Origin: Anoplopoma fimbria | Taxonomy: Eukaryota > Chordata > Actinopteri > Perciformes > Anoplopomatidae | Length of the DNA stretch: 64,000 nucleotides | Direction of reading: 5' to 3' | Assembly (NCBI RefSeq): GCF_027596085.1 | Contig: NC_072460.1 | Span: forward strand, 8,542,231 to 8,606,230 | In this document: piece by piece, positions 39,409 to 52,699 of the stretch | Position numbering within the stretch: position 1 is the first letter of the stretch | How the letters are laid out: each line of letters begins with the position of its first letter | Translations under genes and position numbers: made by a program | The notes under the pieces: model-generated | What the model saw: only the letters and a program-made list of their open reading frames with translations | The model's database searches: none | What the model was told of the DNA's origin: nothing

Positions 39409-39985
39409 TTCAATTTCAATTCAATTCAGTTTATTTTGTATAGCCCAGAATCACAAATTACAAATTTGCCTCAGAGGGCTTTACAATCTGTGCACATGCG
39501 ACATCCTCTGTCCTTCCCTCACATCGGCACAGGAAAAACTCCCCTAAAAACCCCTTTAACAGGGAGAAAAAAGGAAGAAACCTATGGGAGAACGACAGAG
39601 GAGGGATCCTTCTCCCAGGATGGACAGAATGCAATAGATGTCATGTGTACAGAATGAACAGCATAACAGAGATACAACACATTCAATGTATAAGACATAA
39701 ATGATTCATATAATAAGACTACTTATAATAACAGCAGCAATTATTACAGTAGAATTATAGTTAATAAAATAGGGATAGTAATGTGACTAATAATAATAAT
39801 CGAAGTAGCAGTGGGTGTCAGTCGGCTCACAGCAGGAGGCACGACTACGGTCCAGGTACCACAACGATTCATGGAAACCTGCAGAGCGAGAAAGCAAAAA
39901 GGGCTTCAGGGTGGAAGTAAAGCTAAAATGCTTAATGGTACAGGTAATAGTAATAGTAATGTGACTAGTAATAATAATAGTAGTA
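39409..39985 (-). repeat. AATTG-tailed dispersed repeat, copy B (minus), longest copy
   Basis: It has the same order as copies A and C and extends further, through GGCACGACTACGGTCCAGGT and GCGAGAAAGCAAAAAGGG to a TAATAATAG-rich end. The shared order over about 550 bp shows one element. No coding capacity is seen. Confidence 0.85.
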
Positions 39986-41465
39986 ACTTATTTGTTGAAT
40001 ATACTATATATATAAATGTGTAAATACTGATCGCCCTTGATTGACATGACTTCTGTGCTTGTCCAGTTTTTTCTGTCCAACCACATTCAGCCCGGGCACC
40101 GTCCAAACAGTCAGTCAGCCGAAAGCCTCCTAAGGCCTGAGTTGTGATGAACTGAGGACTAAATGAAGGCTTTGTGAATGACACGCCTTTTGACCTGACA
40201 GATACTGCTTTCTTTCACAGGTCAAAGGCCATATTTACCTGCTCTATTCACGTCATGTTTAGTTAGTGTTGTTTATATTTTCTCATAAATCTTTAACTCT
40301 AAAATATGTTAATGAATATTCATTCCTGTTTGCTTTGACCTTGCATGCTAGTGCCTTTTGCAAGACCAATGCCTACCCCAGAGTGATGTTTGATCAATGT
40401 GCAGCTAACAGACTCTTAACTCTTCAGGTCAATGCCGCTCTTGAAGACACAAAGTCCTGTTTATGCCACTGCTTCAAACTTTACCCAGTGATTCAGCGGG
40501 AAATGCTGAATCAAAGGCATCAATCACCTTCATTATAAACCAACATTGTAATTGCCAACAGTTCAATCCACACACTGTATACAACTTGATTTTCTACTGA
40601 TTATTATGCTGAAATACTAGGGCGGCACTGTTAATGCATTTAGTGTTCATATAGGGGGTCTCTATATGTGTCTCTGCTCTTTCTTCCAGAAGAAAAAGTA
40701 ATTATTTTTGTGCAAAAATGTCCTGTTTAGTGTCTTAGCATGCTAACATTTTCCAAGTGTGGCTAGGGCTGATGGGACTGTCTTTAGTATAACATGCACT
40801 GTGTTTGGTCACATATCAAAGAACTGGAAAAATCAGAGGATCTCCGTAATGATTGTAATTTATCCTCTGGAGACCATGAATGTCTGAACATGGCAAACCA
40901 TGCAGTGTTTGTTCAAATATTTCAGTCAGGATTGAGATTCCCACATTGTCATCACTGAGAGAAAAAGTACAATTTGTTATTTGTATCATCTGTGAAGTCA
41001 AGTATTTCTATCAAACAGACTCATAGTTTATTTATTTCAGTGGGGAGTTCCTTCTGAAAGACAACCCTGTGTAGCACTGCTGTGTTGTTTGACATTAAGG
41101 GCTGACAGCAGTATGTCTGACTCTCATTTCAGAGTTCCTCGCCTCAGTTCAGCAATCTCCATCGTTTAGATGATGAGGCACCCATGTTCTAATTAAGGCC
41201 TTTAATGGAGGGGAACCGGTGAGAGGAGGGATTGTACATTCTTCATCTGAGTGACAGTTAAGATGTTTAAATGTCAGCCAGTATTAACCAACAAACTGCA
41301 TGGCTCAGTCCTTCTGAAGCTGTAGAGACTTACAGAGCAATGTGCACCATACTGGCAACTGATAAAACACTTTCAGTACCTGTCCTCCAAACAGAGCATC
41401 AGTATGGAACTCAGAAGTTCAAGGAAATGTATGTCATTCAGAACAATGTTAAGTTTATTTGTCAT

Positions 41466-41715
41466 TTAAGGTGCAATGTGTAAGACCTGAACCACATTCT
41501 CCAAACAAATAGGGGGCAGCATTTCACCTCTACCGGGTCCACACTATTTAATTTACAGTCATCAGTAAAAAATAAATAAAAGCCAACCACTGACCAACAG
41601 CTGGGCAAAAACATGCAAAATCCAACAAAACTGCTGAAACCTCTTCCCACCCTGGTGAAAACGTTAATTATCAACAGATAAAAATTATAGTCAATTCTCA
41701 CACATTGCACCTTAA
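41466..41715. mobile_element. TTAA-flanked MITE (piggyBac-like, non-autonomous)
   Basis: The left end TTAAGGTGCAATGTGTAAGA and the right end, which is its near-perfect inverse (...CTCACACATTGCACCTTAA), bound a 250-bp element. Both outer tetramers are TTAA, the target site duplicated by piggyBac transposases. The 87-codon minus-strand ORF inside is not a transposase. Confidence 0.75.
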
Positions 41716-43659
41716 AAACAATCATACAAAAAACAATCTTTCCACATCATATCTGACTTTTAAGTCCTATGTAAAGAAAACAAATATACATATCTTAATT
41801 CAAACTAATCCACCAACATTTGCAGTTGTGGAATATAACTAATTACATTCCCTCAAGTTCTGTACTTAAGTTTAATTCTGATGTACTTGTACTTTGCTTG
41901 TGTATTTCCATCTCATACTTCGTTATAGAACTGTACAATATTTCAGAAGGAAATATTGAACTTAACTACACTATACAATTTAAGATCTATAGTTACCATT
42001 TACTTTTCAAACTAAGATTTTACATGCAAAACATATAATGATTTTATTATATGTGAGGCATTGTTATAGATTCAACTTTTCAACAGTACATCAAATGGTA
42101 TATTACAACAGTTGCTTTCCCATTGAGCACTTTCACTTTTAATACTTAAGTGCATTTAGGTGATCAAATGTTTTGGCTTTTAATCTAGTAATTACTTTTA
42201 TACAGGGCTCTACACTTGTAAGGAAGTATTTTCACGCTGCACTGATACTTTAACTTCAGTGTGCTTCCGTATCTCACATTCCAGACATCCAAACTGTTTT
42301 TTCCCCTTTTCTGTTGAATGTCGCTACTGTAACGCAGCTAATAAAACTGCTAATTCAAAGGCTTTCATCAGTCACCATTGTGTTTCCTTATTCCATGATA
42401 GATAGTGACTTAACATTTATTTATATAAAGGATCTTGATACATCCAACTGCACTGCTCAAAAACAAAAAACCTGACCTTATGTTCTCATGGTATTTCTGG
42501 CTTCATCCTTCTGACAGTATCACATCTGTCACTGTATGAAGGGACCGACAGATTAAATTAGGGGAGCTCAGATCCTTTCCATGTGGAGCTTTCACCGCTG
42601 CCCTGAGGTCTGAGTCAATTTGCTATGATAGCCCTCCAGTTGATGCGCTGGTGAAATGTCAATTAGCCACCATCCACCTCCACACAGCGGGTCCAGGGCT
42701 AATCGCTCATCGTCAACCCTCTGGTACCTGTCTAGATGACAGGGCAGTGGAGGCAAGCACATACACACTCACACACAAACATCTGAGTCTCCTCTGAGTC
42801 CCCCCTCTGGACTTTGCAGGTGCACATTGGCCCCTTCAGAAAAGTGACAGCAACAGTTTCTCCAAACTTAGAGGAATTATCAGCAGTTCACTTGTGCTTT
42901 GTCATATTTACATTTGTAGGTTTGAAGCTTATCCAATATTCAGACTGAACTTCACGAATCATTATAGACCAACAAATGACATTTGTTTTTTAAGTTACCT
43001 GTTATCATGGTTTTTTGTCTTTACCATTCTGTAGATGCATGCACTGATATTGTAGAAAGAAATTATTCTAAAAACATTCTCACTGAACATAATCTGGGAA
43101 TCTGAAGAATTTGCTAATTTTAACATTCTGTGTGCTGGTATGACTACATAACTGTAAACTAATAAAGGATGGGGTTGCTTGGGCTGATTCTGAGCAGTTA
43201 CTTACTGCTGCTTTTAAAGACATGACTGCTCACTCGGACAGTCTTGATAAACTAACCACTGTATATGGTACAGTCTTCTCACATCATCAAATAGAGACTT
43301 GAAATTGGGCAACATCAACATACATAATACCCAGCAATCATCATTGGAGAACTGTATGTGACAAAACACCAAAAAAAGCATGTACAAAATAGCAACCATG
43401 AAATAATTCATATGATTTGATTTATTTTCCATAGTTTATATATATATATATACACATAGTTTTTTATAGTTAATATAAAAAAGGCATTCAATCATTTTGT
43501 TTTCATCCCTTTCTATTGATTGACTATTTAAGAAAAAGAACAAAGATAGTCCAGCTTTTTTGAAGGAGAAAATGAATTGGCAAATCACAGTGACAATCAC
43601 ATATAATGTCTTTATTTGTTCCTTATTGTCGTCTCAGCCCCCTGCCTACGTAGGTGTCT

Positions 43660-43745
43660 TATGCTGCGTTCACACCAAAAGCGAAGCGAATATTCGCGTC
43701 TGTGCATTGACTTTACATGTAAACTAAACGCGCATTACGGTATTA
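43660..43745. repeat. Dispersed repeat fragment in cnp3 upstream region
   Basis: GCTGCGTTCACACCAAAAGC, GAATATTCGCG and CATTGACTTTACATGTAAAC are phrases of a common fish repeat. It ends about 220 bp before the cnp3 TATA box. Confidence 0.45.
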
Positions 43746-43966
43746 CGGTCCAGCTACCCCCACTCCGGCCCTTGCGCAGCCGCAGTGCATGTGCTGTCTA
43801 CCGACCCTCAGATACCTGGGTCTGAGAGGAGAGTGAACCTGTGAACACACTCTCACTCACTCCCACTCCCCGTTTCCAAACAGTCATGTTAGCCGTACTC
43901 CCACGTGCAGGAGCATTAGTCACACCTCGTTAATTTTCCCAGGCCTCGTGACGGAATCAGGTCGTG

Positions 43967-43972
43967 TATAAA
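43967..43972 (+). promoter_or_regulatory. cnp3: TATA box of cnp3
   Basis: TATAAA in the context GTCGTGTATAAAGGAGCC lies 93 bases before the start codon. A start site near 43997 would give a leader of about 70 nt. Confidence 0.8.
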
Positions 43973-44064
43973 GGAGCCACCTGGCCACCTCGCTACAGGC
44001 AGACCCGAGACAACAGGAGCAGGGACGGACCGAGTAATTCCAATAACCCCCCCCCCAAAAAAAA

Positions 44065-44664
44065 ATGAACGCACATATGTTGGTCTGCTGCTTATCTCTG
44101 CTGCTACTGCCGGACCTGGTGGGAGCCAACCCCGCCTCTGACCTCCAGGTGAGTTCACCTCCCAGCTGCCTCACACATCCACACATTCAAAGCCAATGCA
44201 GTGATGATAAATAAATAAAAAGTCAGTTTACATATTAATAAATGTGTGTTCCAGGTAGAGTTCACTGTGGTCTTTCATTACTGCATGTTTCGATAACAGT
44301 ATCAGAAACTCTTGTGTGTAATTGTTTTTCTCCGCAGAGTTTGAAGCAGCTTTTAGAAGAGGAGCTCAACACCGCGCCACATTACTCCTCCTCAGAGGAG
44401 GAGGAGAAGAAGGAGGTGCAGGGGAGGGATGGAGACACGGACAAGTCGTTGTTCGGAGCTCCAGAGGAGCAGCAGCAGCCGTGGGACTCCTCCGACCCCA
44501 GCAACTCCGCACTGGTGGCCAAAGAAAACGTCCTCGCGCGGCTCCTCAAAGACCTCATGAGGACCTCCAAGCGCTCGTGGAGCCGGAGCAAGAAGGGCGG
44601 GCTGAGGAGCTGCTTCGGTGTCCGGCTAGAGAGGATCGGCTCCTTCAGCGGGCTCGGATGCTGA
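44065..44664 (+). CDS. cnp3: C-type natriuretic peptide 3 precursor
   Basis: Prepro-hormone of 136 aa from exons 44065-44148 and 44338-44664 (phase-0 intron). Exon 1 encodes MNAHMLVCCLSLLLLPDLVG, a signal peptide, ending at LQ. Exon 2 opens SLKQLLEEEL, then has an acidic Glu-rich spacer (SSSEEEEKKE) and LARLLKDLMRTSKRSW. The basic site SRSKK precedes the mature peptide. The ring CFGVRLERIGSFSGLGC ends exactly at the stop, with no C-terminal tail, the hallmark of CNP. CNP3 is the CNP form that sits beside clcn6 in teleosts and is held to be ancestral to ANP and BNP. CNPs act mainly through the GC-B (NPR-B) receptor. It is the first of three tandem paralogues here. Confidence 0.93.
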
Positions 44665-44666
44665 AG

Positions 44667-45471
44667 GTAGGTGTTATTCAAATCATCTACTTTAATATTC
44701 ATCTTTGAATTATTAAAAAGGAGAACTCTTTCTGTACATAACATGGATCAGAAGCACTTTAGTCCTGAAGGTGTGGACAAATATGAGAACATATGGAAAG
44801 GATGACAGGTGTTAATGAAATACAGGAAGATATTAACTGTAATATCTTCCTGTATTTCATTTTCATTTTAACATTTTAACATTTCATTTTCATTGTATTT
44901 CATTTTAATTTCATTTTATTTCATTTTAACACTGGTTAACAGTGGTAGAATAACAGGAACAACATGCAGATATGAGGCAGAATATGAGGGGTAATAAAAG
45001 AAAGAAAACACGATTTTGAAACAATTCTGATAGAATTATTGCACATTATATAGCCATATGATTAATTGATACAACTGGTAGACTGATCTCATACATCATG
45101 CATAACGCAGATCTTGTTAAACTTCAGCGTCCACATGCCCAAGGTATATATGATTAAGTGTTACAGAGAGGCACATTAAGGAATATACAGAATAAGCACA
45201 TTGTTTGAAAATCAATAAATATACTCCATTAATAGTTTGTGTGTTTCAGGGGGGAGTTCATGAATTTACCTGAAATGAAAATGCAATCATATAACGCTTA
45301 AATATTTTTTTTAGAAGTGAGACACCAAGGGCACCTTCATCATTGAGCATCAGTCTGAGGTTTAGTGGCTCTTTTACTCAGCAGCTGCAGTTTTTGGCCA
45401 ATGCAGATATGAAAATGTAACAAAGTGCCCTTTAACCCGGTGTGTTGACGTGCCTTTTGTTCGGTCAACAG
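44667..45471 (+). other. cnp3: cnp3 intron 2, lying in the 3' UTR
   Basis: The donor GTAGGT begins two bases after the TGA and the acceptor TCAACAG ends at 45471, so a non-coding exon 3 follows. The position matches the phase-1 intron 2 of nppb and nppa, which lies just inside their coding ends. Confidence 0.65.
44814..44861. repeat. Perfect 22-bp hairpin with 4-nt loop in cnp3 intron 2
   Basis: The arms 44814-44835 (AATGAAATACAGGAAGATAT...) and 44840-44861 are exact reverse complements around ACTG. A TTTCATTTTAA-type simple repeat follows to about 44930. Confidence 0.9.
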
Positions 45472-45816
45472 GATGGATGAGTCGGGGGTTCTCCACTCAC
45501 ATCAGTGTGACCGTTGAAGCAGCTCCTCACCGCTCTGACTGACACTTTAAAGGACGGCTCCTCAAGTCTCTCCTCTCCACAGCTCTCTCTCAGAACTGTC
45601 ATTTCTCTTTTCAGCTATTAAATGATAAATTATTGGAAATGTATTTATTATTTATTATTTTCATGTTGGATAAAGTACAGTTGCCTTGTATTGCAGTAAA
45701 ATAATTATTTTGCATAACAGCCGAGTCTGTGATTGAATTTTTCTTTCTCCTTTGGGCTCTACTCAAAGCAGCTTGCTCACTTCTAAAGGGAATGCTGTCA
45801 TGTTGTATGCACGGTA

Positions 45817-45822
45817 AATAAA
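45817..45822 (+). terminator. cnp3: Candidate poly(A) signal of cnp3
   Basis: AATAAA in GGTAAATAAACCGG, about 350 bases into the non-coding third exon that starts at 45472. Its use is assumed. Confidence 0.45.
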
Positions 45823-45829
45823 CCGGCCA

Positions 45830-48360
45830 CGGTGTGTTAGATGGGGAAGCATTTTATTCATATTGATTTCTTTTATGTAATGTGTTCAATCTGAAGCGGT
45901 TTGTTCAGACGGTCTGAACATCAACGCGTTTCTGTCGATTTTTTTGTTTTATTCTCACATGTGATCAGTTACACACAATCGATCCGGTAACAGTTTGTGT
46001 TTTAGCATAAGTAGGTTAATGTTGAGTAACATGAATGACGTGAACACGACTGATTTCCGTGACAAGAATACTGGAATTATGAAAGGCAACCTGCTCTGAT
46101 ACAAGACGCACCAGACTGTCTTGACAATGAACCGTGAATAATCCAGAAATGCACGCGGTAAATAAAAGCTGATGGAGGTTTCAGAGTCTCTGGCAGATAA
46201 AAGCCTTCATCTGGTGCAACATGCAGATGTCGGTCCTATAACAATGAGGGGCGATGGAAGTCTGCATCGGAGCGAACGACCTGTACCTGACACTGCAGGG
46301 ACATGGAGTGAAGGATCTGGTTCCACAGTGGATCCACAGTGGATCCCTCACAACATGAGATCGACTAACTTGGTATGATGCATCGACCGTGGCATCATCA
46401 AAACACCTGAACACATCATCAAAACAGTATAGAACTATGACGCACGCACAAATTTCTGCTTGAAGCTTGTTTTAGGCACGATCACAAACGCCACGTCACA
46501 AATAATAAATGATAAATCTAATTATTTCACAAGGCATATAATCATTCTGTACACATGACATCTATTGCATTCTGTCCATCCTGGGAGAAGGATCCCTCCT
46601 CTGTCGTTCTCCCATAGGTTTCTTCCTTTTTTCTCCCTGTTAAAGGGGTTTTTTAGGGGAGTTTTTCCTGTGCCGATGTGAGGGAAGGACAGAGGATGTC
46701 GCATGTGCACAGATTGTAAAGCCCTCTGAGGCAAATTTGTAATTTGTGATTCTGGGCTATACAAAATAAACTGAATTGAATTGAATTGAATATAAAGCAT
46801 AAGAAGAAATACGTTCCCACAACAGCTTCATTCTTACATTTAAAAAAACTCTTAAAAGTTTAAAAACATACTAACTATTTTACTCAAGCACTGTACTTAA
46901 GTAAACATTTGAGGTATTGTACTTTACTTTTATTTCCATTTTATGCTACTATATATGTCCATTTTCGATTACGACTCCAAGTATCTGTCAATTATACTTG
47001 TAAGATGTAAAATACAAAATAAGTCATGATAAGCTTGTAAAATAAATAAAATCAGTGCTTCATAATCTTTTTTGGCTCGTGACCTCTGAGACAAACAAAA
47101 ACTGTGTCTGGTTGAAGCTCCTCGTCATGTTTCTGATTCCATGAATTGTTAGCAGTTCCACCAAATAAACAATTATCCCCTGAACTTGTCACATGGTTTT
47201 AATTTAATAATATCAAAAGATGAGAGCAGATATGTGTTGCAGCACTTTCCCCACCACTTGACCAACTGTGTAAAGAGTAGTTAAAACTACAACAGTATCA
47301 ATTCATCAGTATGAAATCATGAGAGAATCATTTAATATCAGCCTATTTTATTATTGATTTTTTAAGTACATTTAGCTGATAATATCTTACTGAAGTCAAA
47401 TTTTATATGCAGGACTTTTACATGTAGGTAAAGTATTTGGACATAGTGGTATTAGTACTTAAGTTAAAGAGCTAAGTACTCCTGTACACTGTCCTTATGG
47501 CAGCTTGGACAGTATTCACTGTTTCCATTAATGTCACAAATAAAGAAGGCCAAATCCCAGAAACAATCAGGGCAGGTAACATGTATTACTTTGACAGGTT
47601 TTAGGGTTTTGGGTCAGATTCAAATAGGAACCTCAAAAACCAAGGTCCACTATGTTCACCAGCTAGTCTCTAACTGGGTCTGTCTGCTGTGGGTGCTGGG
47701 CAGGTGTATGTAGGTAGGTGTGGAAGGTTTATCAGAGCTTTTTCACTGAAAACAGCTGCCTGCTGCTGGAGACCAGAATGATGAGAGCGCTGAGTCTGAA
47801 CCAATACTGTAAAACCAAAACAATGAGCTGATAGAGGCCAAACCGCTCTGTGGAGCTGAGGGGAGTGCAATGGGGGATCATGTGGGTGCTTCACTACAGG
47901 CAGACTGTAATATGCATAATGAGAGGCGTCACAGTGTTCTTGCTTCCCGCAACAGAGAGGTCAGAGGTCAAAGCCTGCCACTGAGCAGACACTGAGAGCT
48001 GGTAGGGCCCTTGCATCCTTCTCAAAGACCCTTGAGTGGAGTGTTGGTCTGAGTTGTGTTCCTCCCACTGAAGGCTGATCTCTACCCCACCACAATCACG
48101 TACACCCCTCAATTTAGAAACACCGTGACTCGCTCTGTTACTTTACTACTTCCCGTAGCTCAGTGACAACAATGTCACGCGTTCATGGGGGTTGGAGTAT
48201 GTTTCTCAAACAAAGGAGCAAACGGAAGCAGCTATGTCACACGAATGCCCCATATCTAAGAGACAGCGCTTTAAAAGGAGCAGTTTCCGACAGCTCCTGT
48301 TATCAGAATCAGGTGTCTGGAATGCCCGTCAAATTCCCGGCATACCAACGAGTGTCCAGC
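45830..48360. other. cnp3-nppb intergenic region
   Basis: No exon chain was recognised. It contains one plus-oriented copy of the AATTG-tailed repeat. The rest is AT-rich unique-looking DNA that should include nppb upstream regulatory sequence. Confidence 0.6.
46540..46790 (+). repeat. AATTG-tailed dispersed repeat, copy E (plus)
   Basis: From CTGTACACATGACATCTATT to GAATTGAATTGAA it is the reverse complement of copies A-C, with its tail at the right end. Only the tail-proximal 250 bp are present, a 5' truncation usual for retroposons. Confidence 0.85.
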
Positions 48361-48365
48361 TTATG

Positions 48366-48372
48366 TATAAAA
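48366..48372 (+). promoter_or_regulatory. nppb: TATA box of nppb
   Basis: TATAAAA in TTATGTATAAAAGAGCAG lies 122 bases before the ATG. The predicted leader contains a short (ATCC)n tract at about 48437-48464. Confidence 0.85.
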
Positions 48373-48493
48373 GAGCAGAGGCTGCTGCTGTAGGCTCCAA
48401 CATCCAAACAGCTACCAGGCAAAGAAGCCAAAGAGCATCCATCCATCCATCTATCCATCCATTGATACGACCAACAGGAACTCACAGAGAAAC

Positions 48494-49613
48494 ATGCATC
48501 TGTCTTCCATTCCTCTCTGTGGCCTCTTCCTCATCTTACACCTGCAGCTGTCCAGCACATATCCCATCAGCACCGGCTTGACTGACACTGACATGGACAT
48601 CTTAAAGGTGAGTCCTCTAATGAATGATTCTGAAACTTGGGTTTGGAAAGTTGGAGTTCTAGAGGACATGGGTCCTTGTGGAAATCTGCAACAGCAAGAC
48701 AAGCAAGCGCTTTAATTTATTGTACAGTATCTAACTTCAGTAATCCCACTCATATGTTGTATGAAGATCATCACTCAACAGCAACATCCTGTATGGACCT
48801 CGGGGACCATATATGTTTTAATGGGACTCTTTGATCTCATGTGTGGTAAATTAAGTTAAATTGGTGCTCTAAGTAAATAACAACAAGTGTAATGAGTATG
48901 TAATAAATAAGTAATGCTGCAGCCGTTTAGTTAACATTAATAATGTTTATGTGGAGCCTACACTGCAAGAGAAGATCTCACATGCTTCTCATGGTCTTAA
49001 CATCTGCTTCTGATGCATCACAATGCTTAAAAGTGCTACAAGAAATGTTTGAAGGCCCGTCCTGTAAATGTAAATCCACAATGAAAAAATGAAATGTTTA
49101 TTTTAAATATGCAAGAGTTAACCTGACTTATGTTTATGTGGATGTTGCAGGTGCTCCTTCACACTCTAGAGGAGTCAGTTCCTGATGTGGACCAGAGAGT
49201 GTCTGCAGGGAGGGACAGTCTGGACAGCCTGGAAATAGAGGAGGCCTCAGACGAACAGCAGCTACAAACTAGACTGGATGAGGCAGCGATCAGGGAGTTT
49301 CTCTCAGCAAAGAACCTGAAAAGCGTCCGCAACGACTCGTCCAGGAAGTCCTCAGGCTGCTTCGGGCGACGGATGGACAGAATAGGCTCCATGAGCTCTC
49401 TGGGGTGCAACACTGTGGGCAGATACAGTGAGTTACAGTCACACATCCTGTGTTTACGCCTACTTATAATGTGTTCATTTTCATATTCTATAGTTAAGTT
49501 TAGTGTACCATGAATTTACCTCATACACATTTGTATTAGTAATGAAATGAATCGAGAAATATGAATTAATAACAGAGTTGTTGCTATCTTGCTCTCTTGC
49601 AGATCCAAAGTAA
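48494..49613 (+). CDS. nppb: B-type natriuretic peptide precursor
   Basis: Precursor of 133 aa from exons 48494-48607, 49151-49427 and 49603-49613 (phases 0 and 1). The signal peptide MHLSSIPLCGLFLILHLQLS is followed by the pro-region with VLLHTLEESVPD and an acidic middle, EFLSAKNLKSVR, and then the mature part. The ring is CFGRRMDRIGSMSSLGC and the tail is NTVGRYNPK, completed by exon 3 (the split Asn codon, then Pro-Lys-stop). The likely furin-type cleavage is after KSVR or at the SSRK site closer to the ring. The identity as BNP rather than ANP rests on the tail, the position between cnp3 and the third gene, and AUUUA motifs in the 3' UTR, a known BNP feature. It is a cardiac hormone acting on GC-A receptors. 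Confidence 0.93.
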
Positions 49614-49800
49614 AGATGAAGTCTTACCATCTCAGTCCTGGAACTGCAACGTCTCTACCATTTTTATTTGAACGCTATTTATTTACTAATATTTATTGAA
49701 TATTGTTCGTGGCTTACAAGTATTATTTATTTAAGATAATGTAAGATTGTTCTTTATGTACCGTTGAATGTTTTAATAAATGTTTACAACTGCAAATCAT
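49614..49800 (+). promoter_or_regulatory. nppb: nppb 3' UTR with AU-rich element and poly(A) signal
   Basis: Five ATTTA pentamers lie at 49677-49685 (two overlapping), 49691-49695 and 49725-49733 (two overlapping). AATAAA follows at 49775-49780. The arrangement predicts a short-lived, quickly adjusted mRNA, as known for BNP transcripts of other vertebrates. Confidence 0.85.
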
Positions 49801-49830
49801 TGAACCGAGTGTTGCTGAAGCATCAACATG

Positions 49831-52485
<2,655 letters not shown>

Positions 52486-52643
52486 ACACCTACCACCAAG
52501 CACCACTTAAAGGGACATCTGACCAGCTGCCTTATCATGCTGAGGTGTCAGAATGTACTTGAGGCGATCTACAAAACGATGAGCCACCGACACTGACTGT
52601 CTGTTGCGTGACGAGTGTATGTGTGTGTATGTGTGTTGGCGTG

Positions 52644-52650
52644 TATATAA
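52644..52650 (+). promoter_or_regulatory. nppa: TATA box of nppa
   Basis: TATATAA in GCGTGTATATAAAATCG lies 50 bases before the ATG, giving a very short leader of about 20-25 nt. Confidence 0.85.
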
Positions 52651-52699
52651 AATCGTGCAGGGCAGGCAATCATATCAGTAGTCTCAGAAGAAGGATAAC

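Noticed and set aside
43214..43432. Scattered ORFs of 60-90 codons in the 24.6-43.9 kb spacer as small genes
   Set aside because: No motif, no splice partners, no coding-like composition; their density is what AT-rich random sequence gives.
44382..44744. Antisense ORFs over cnp3 and nppb (also 49159-49446)
   Set aside because: They mirror the hormone exons; all splice signals and homology are on the plus strand.
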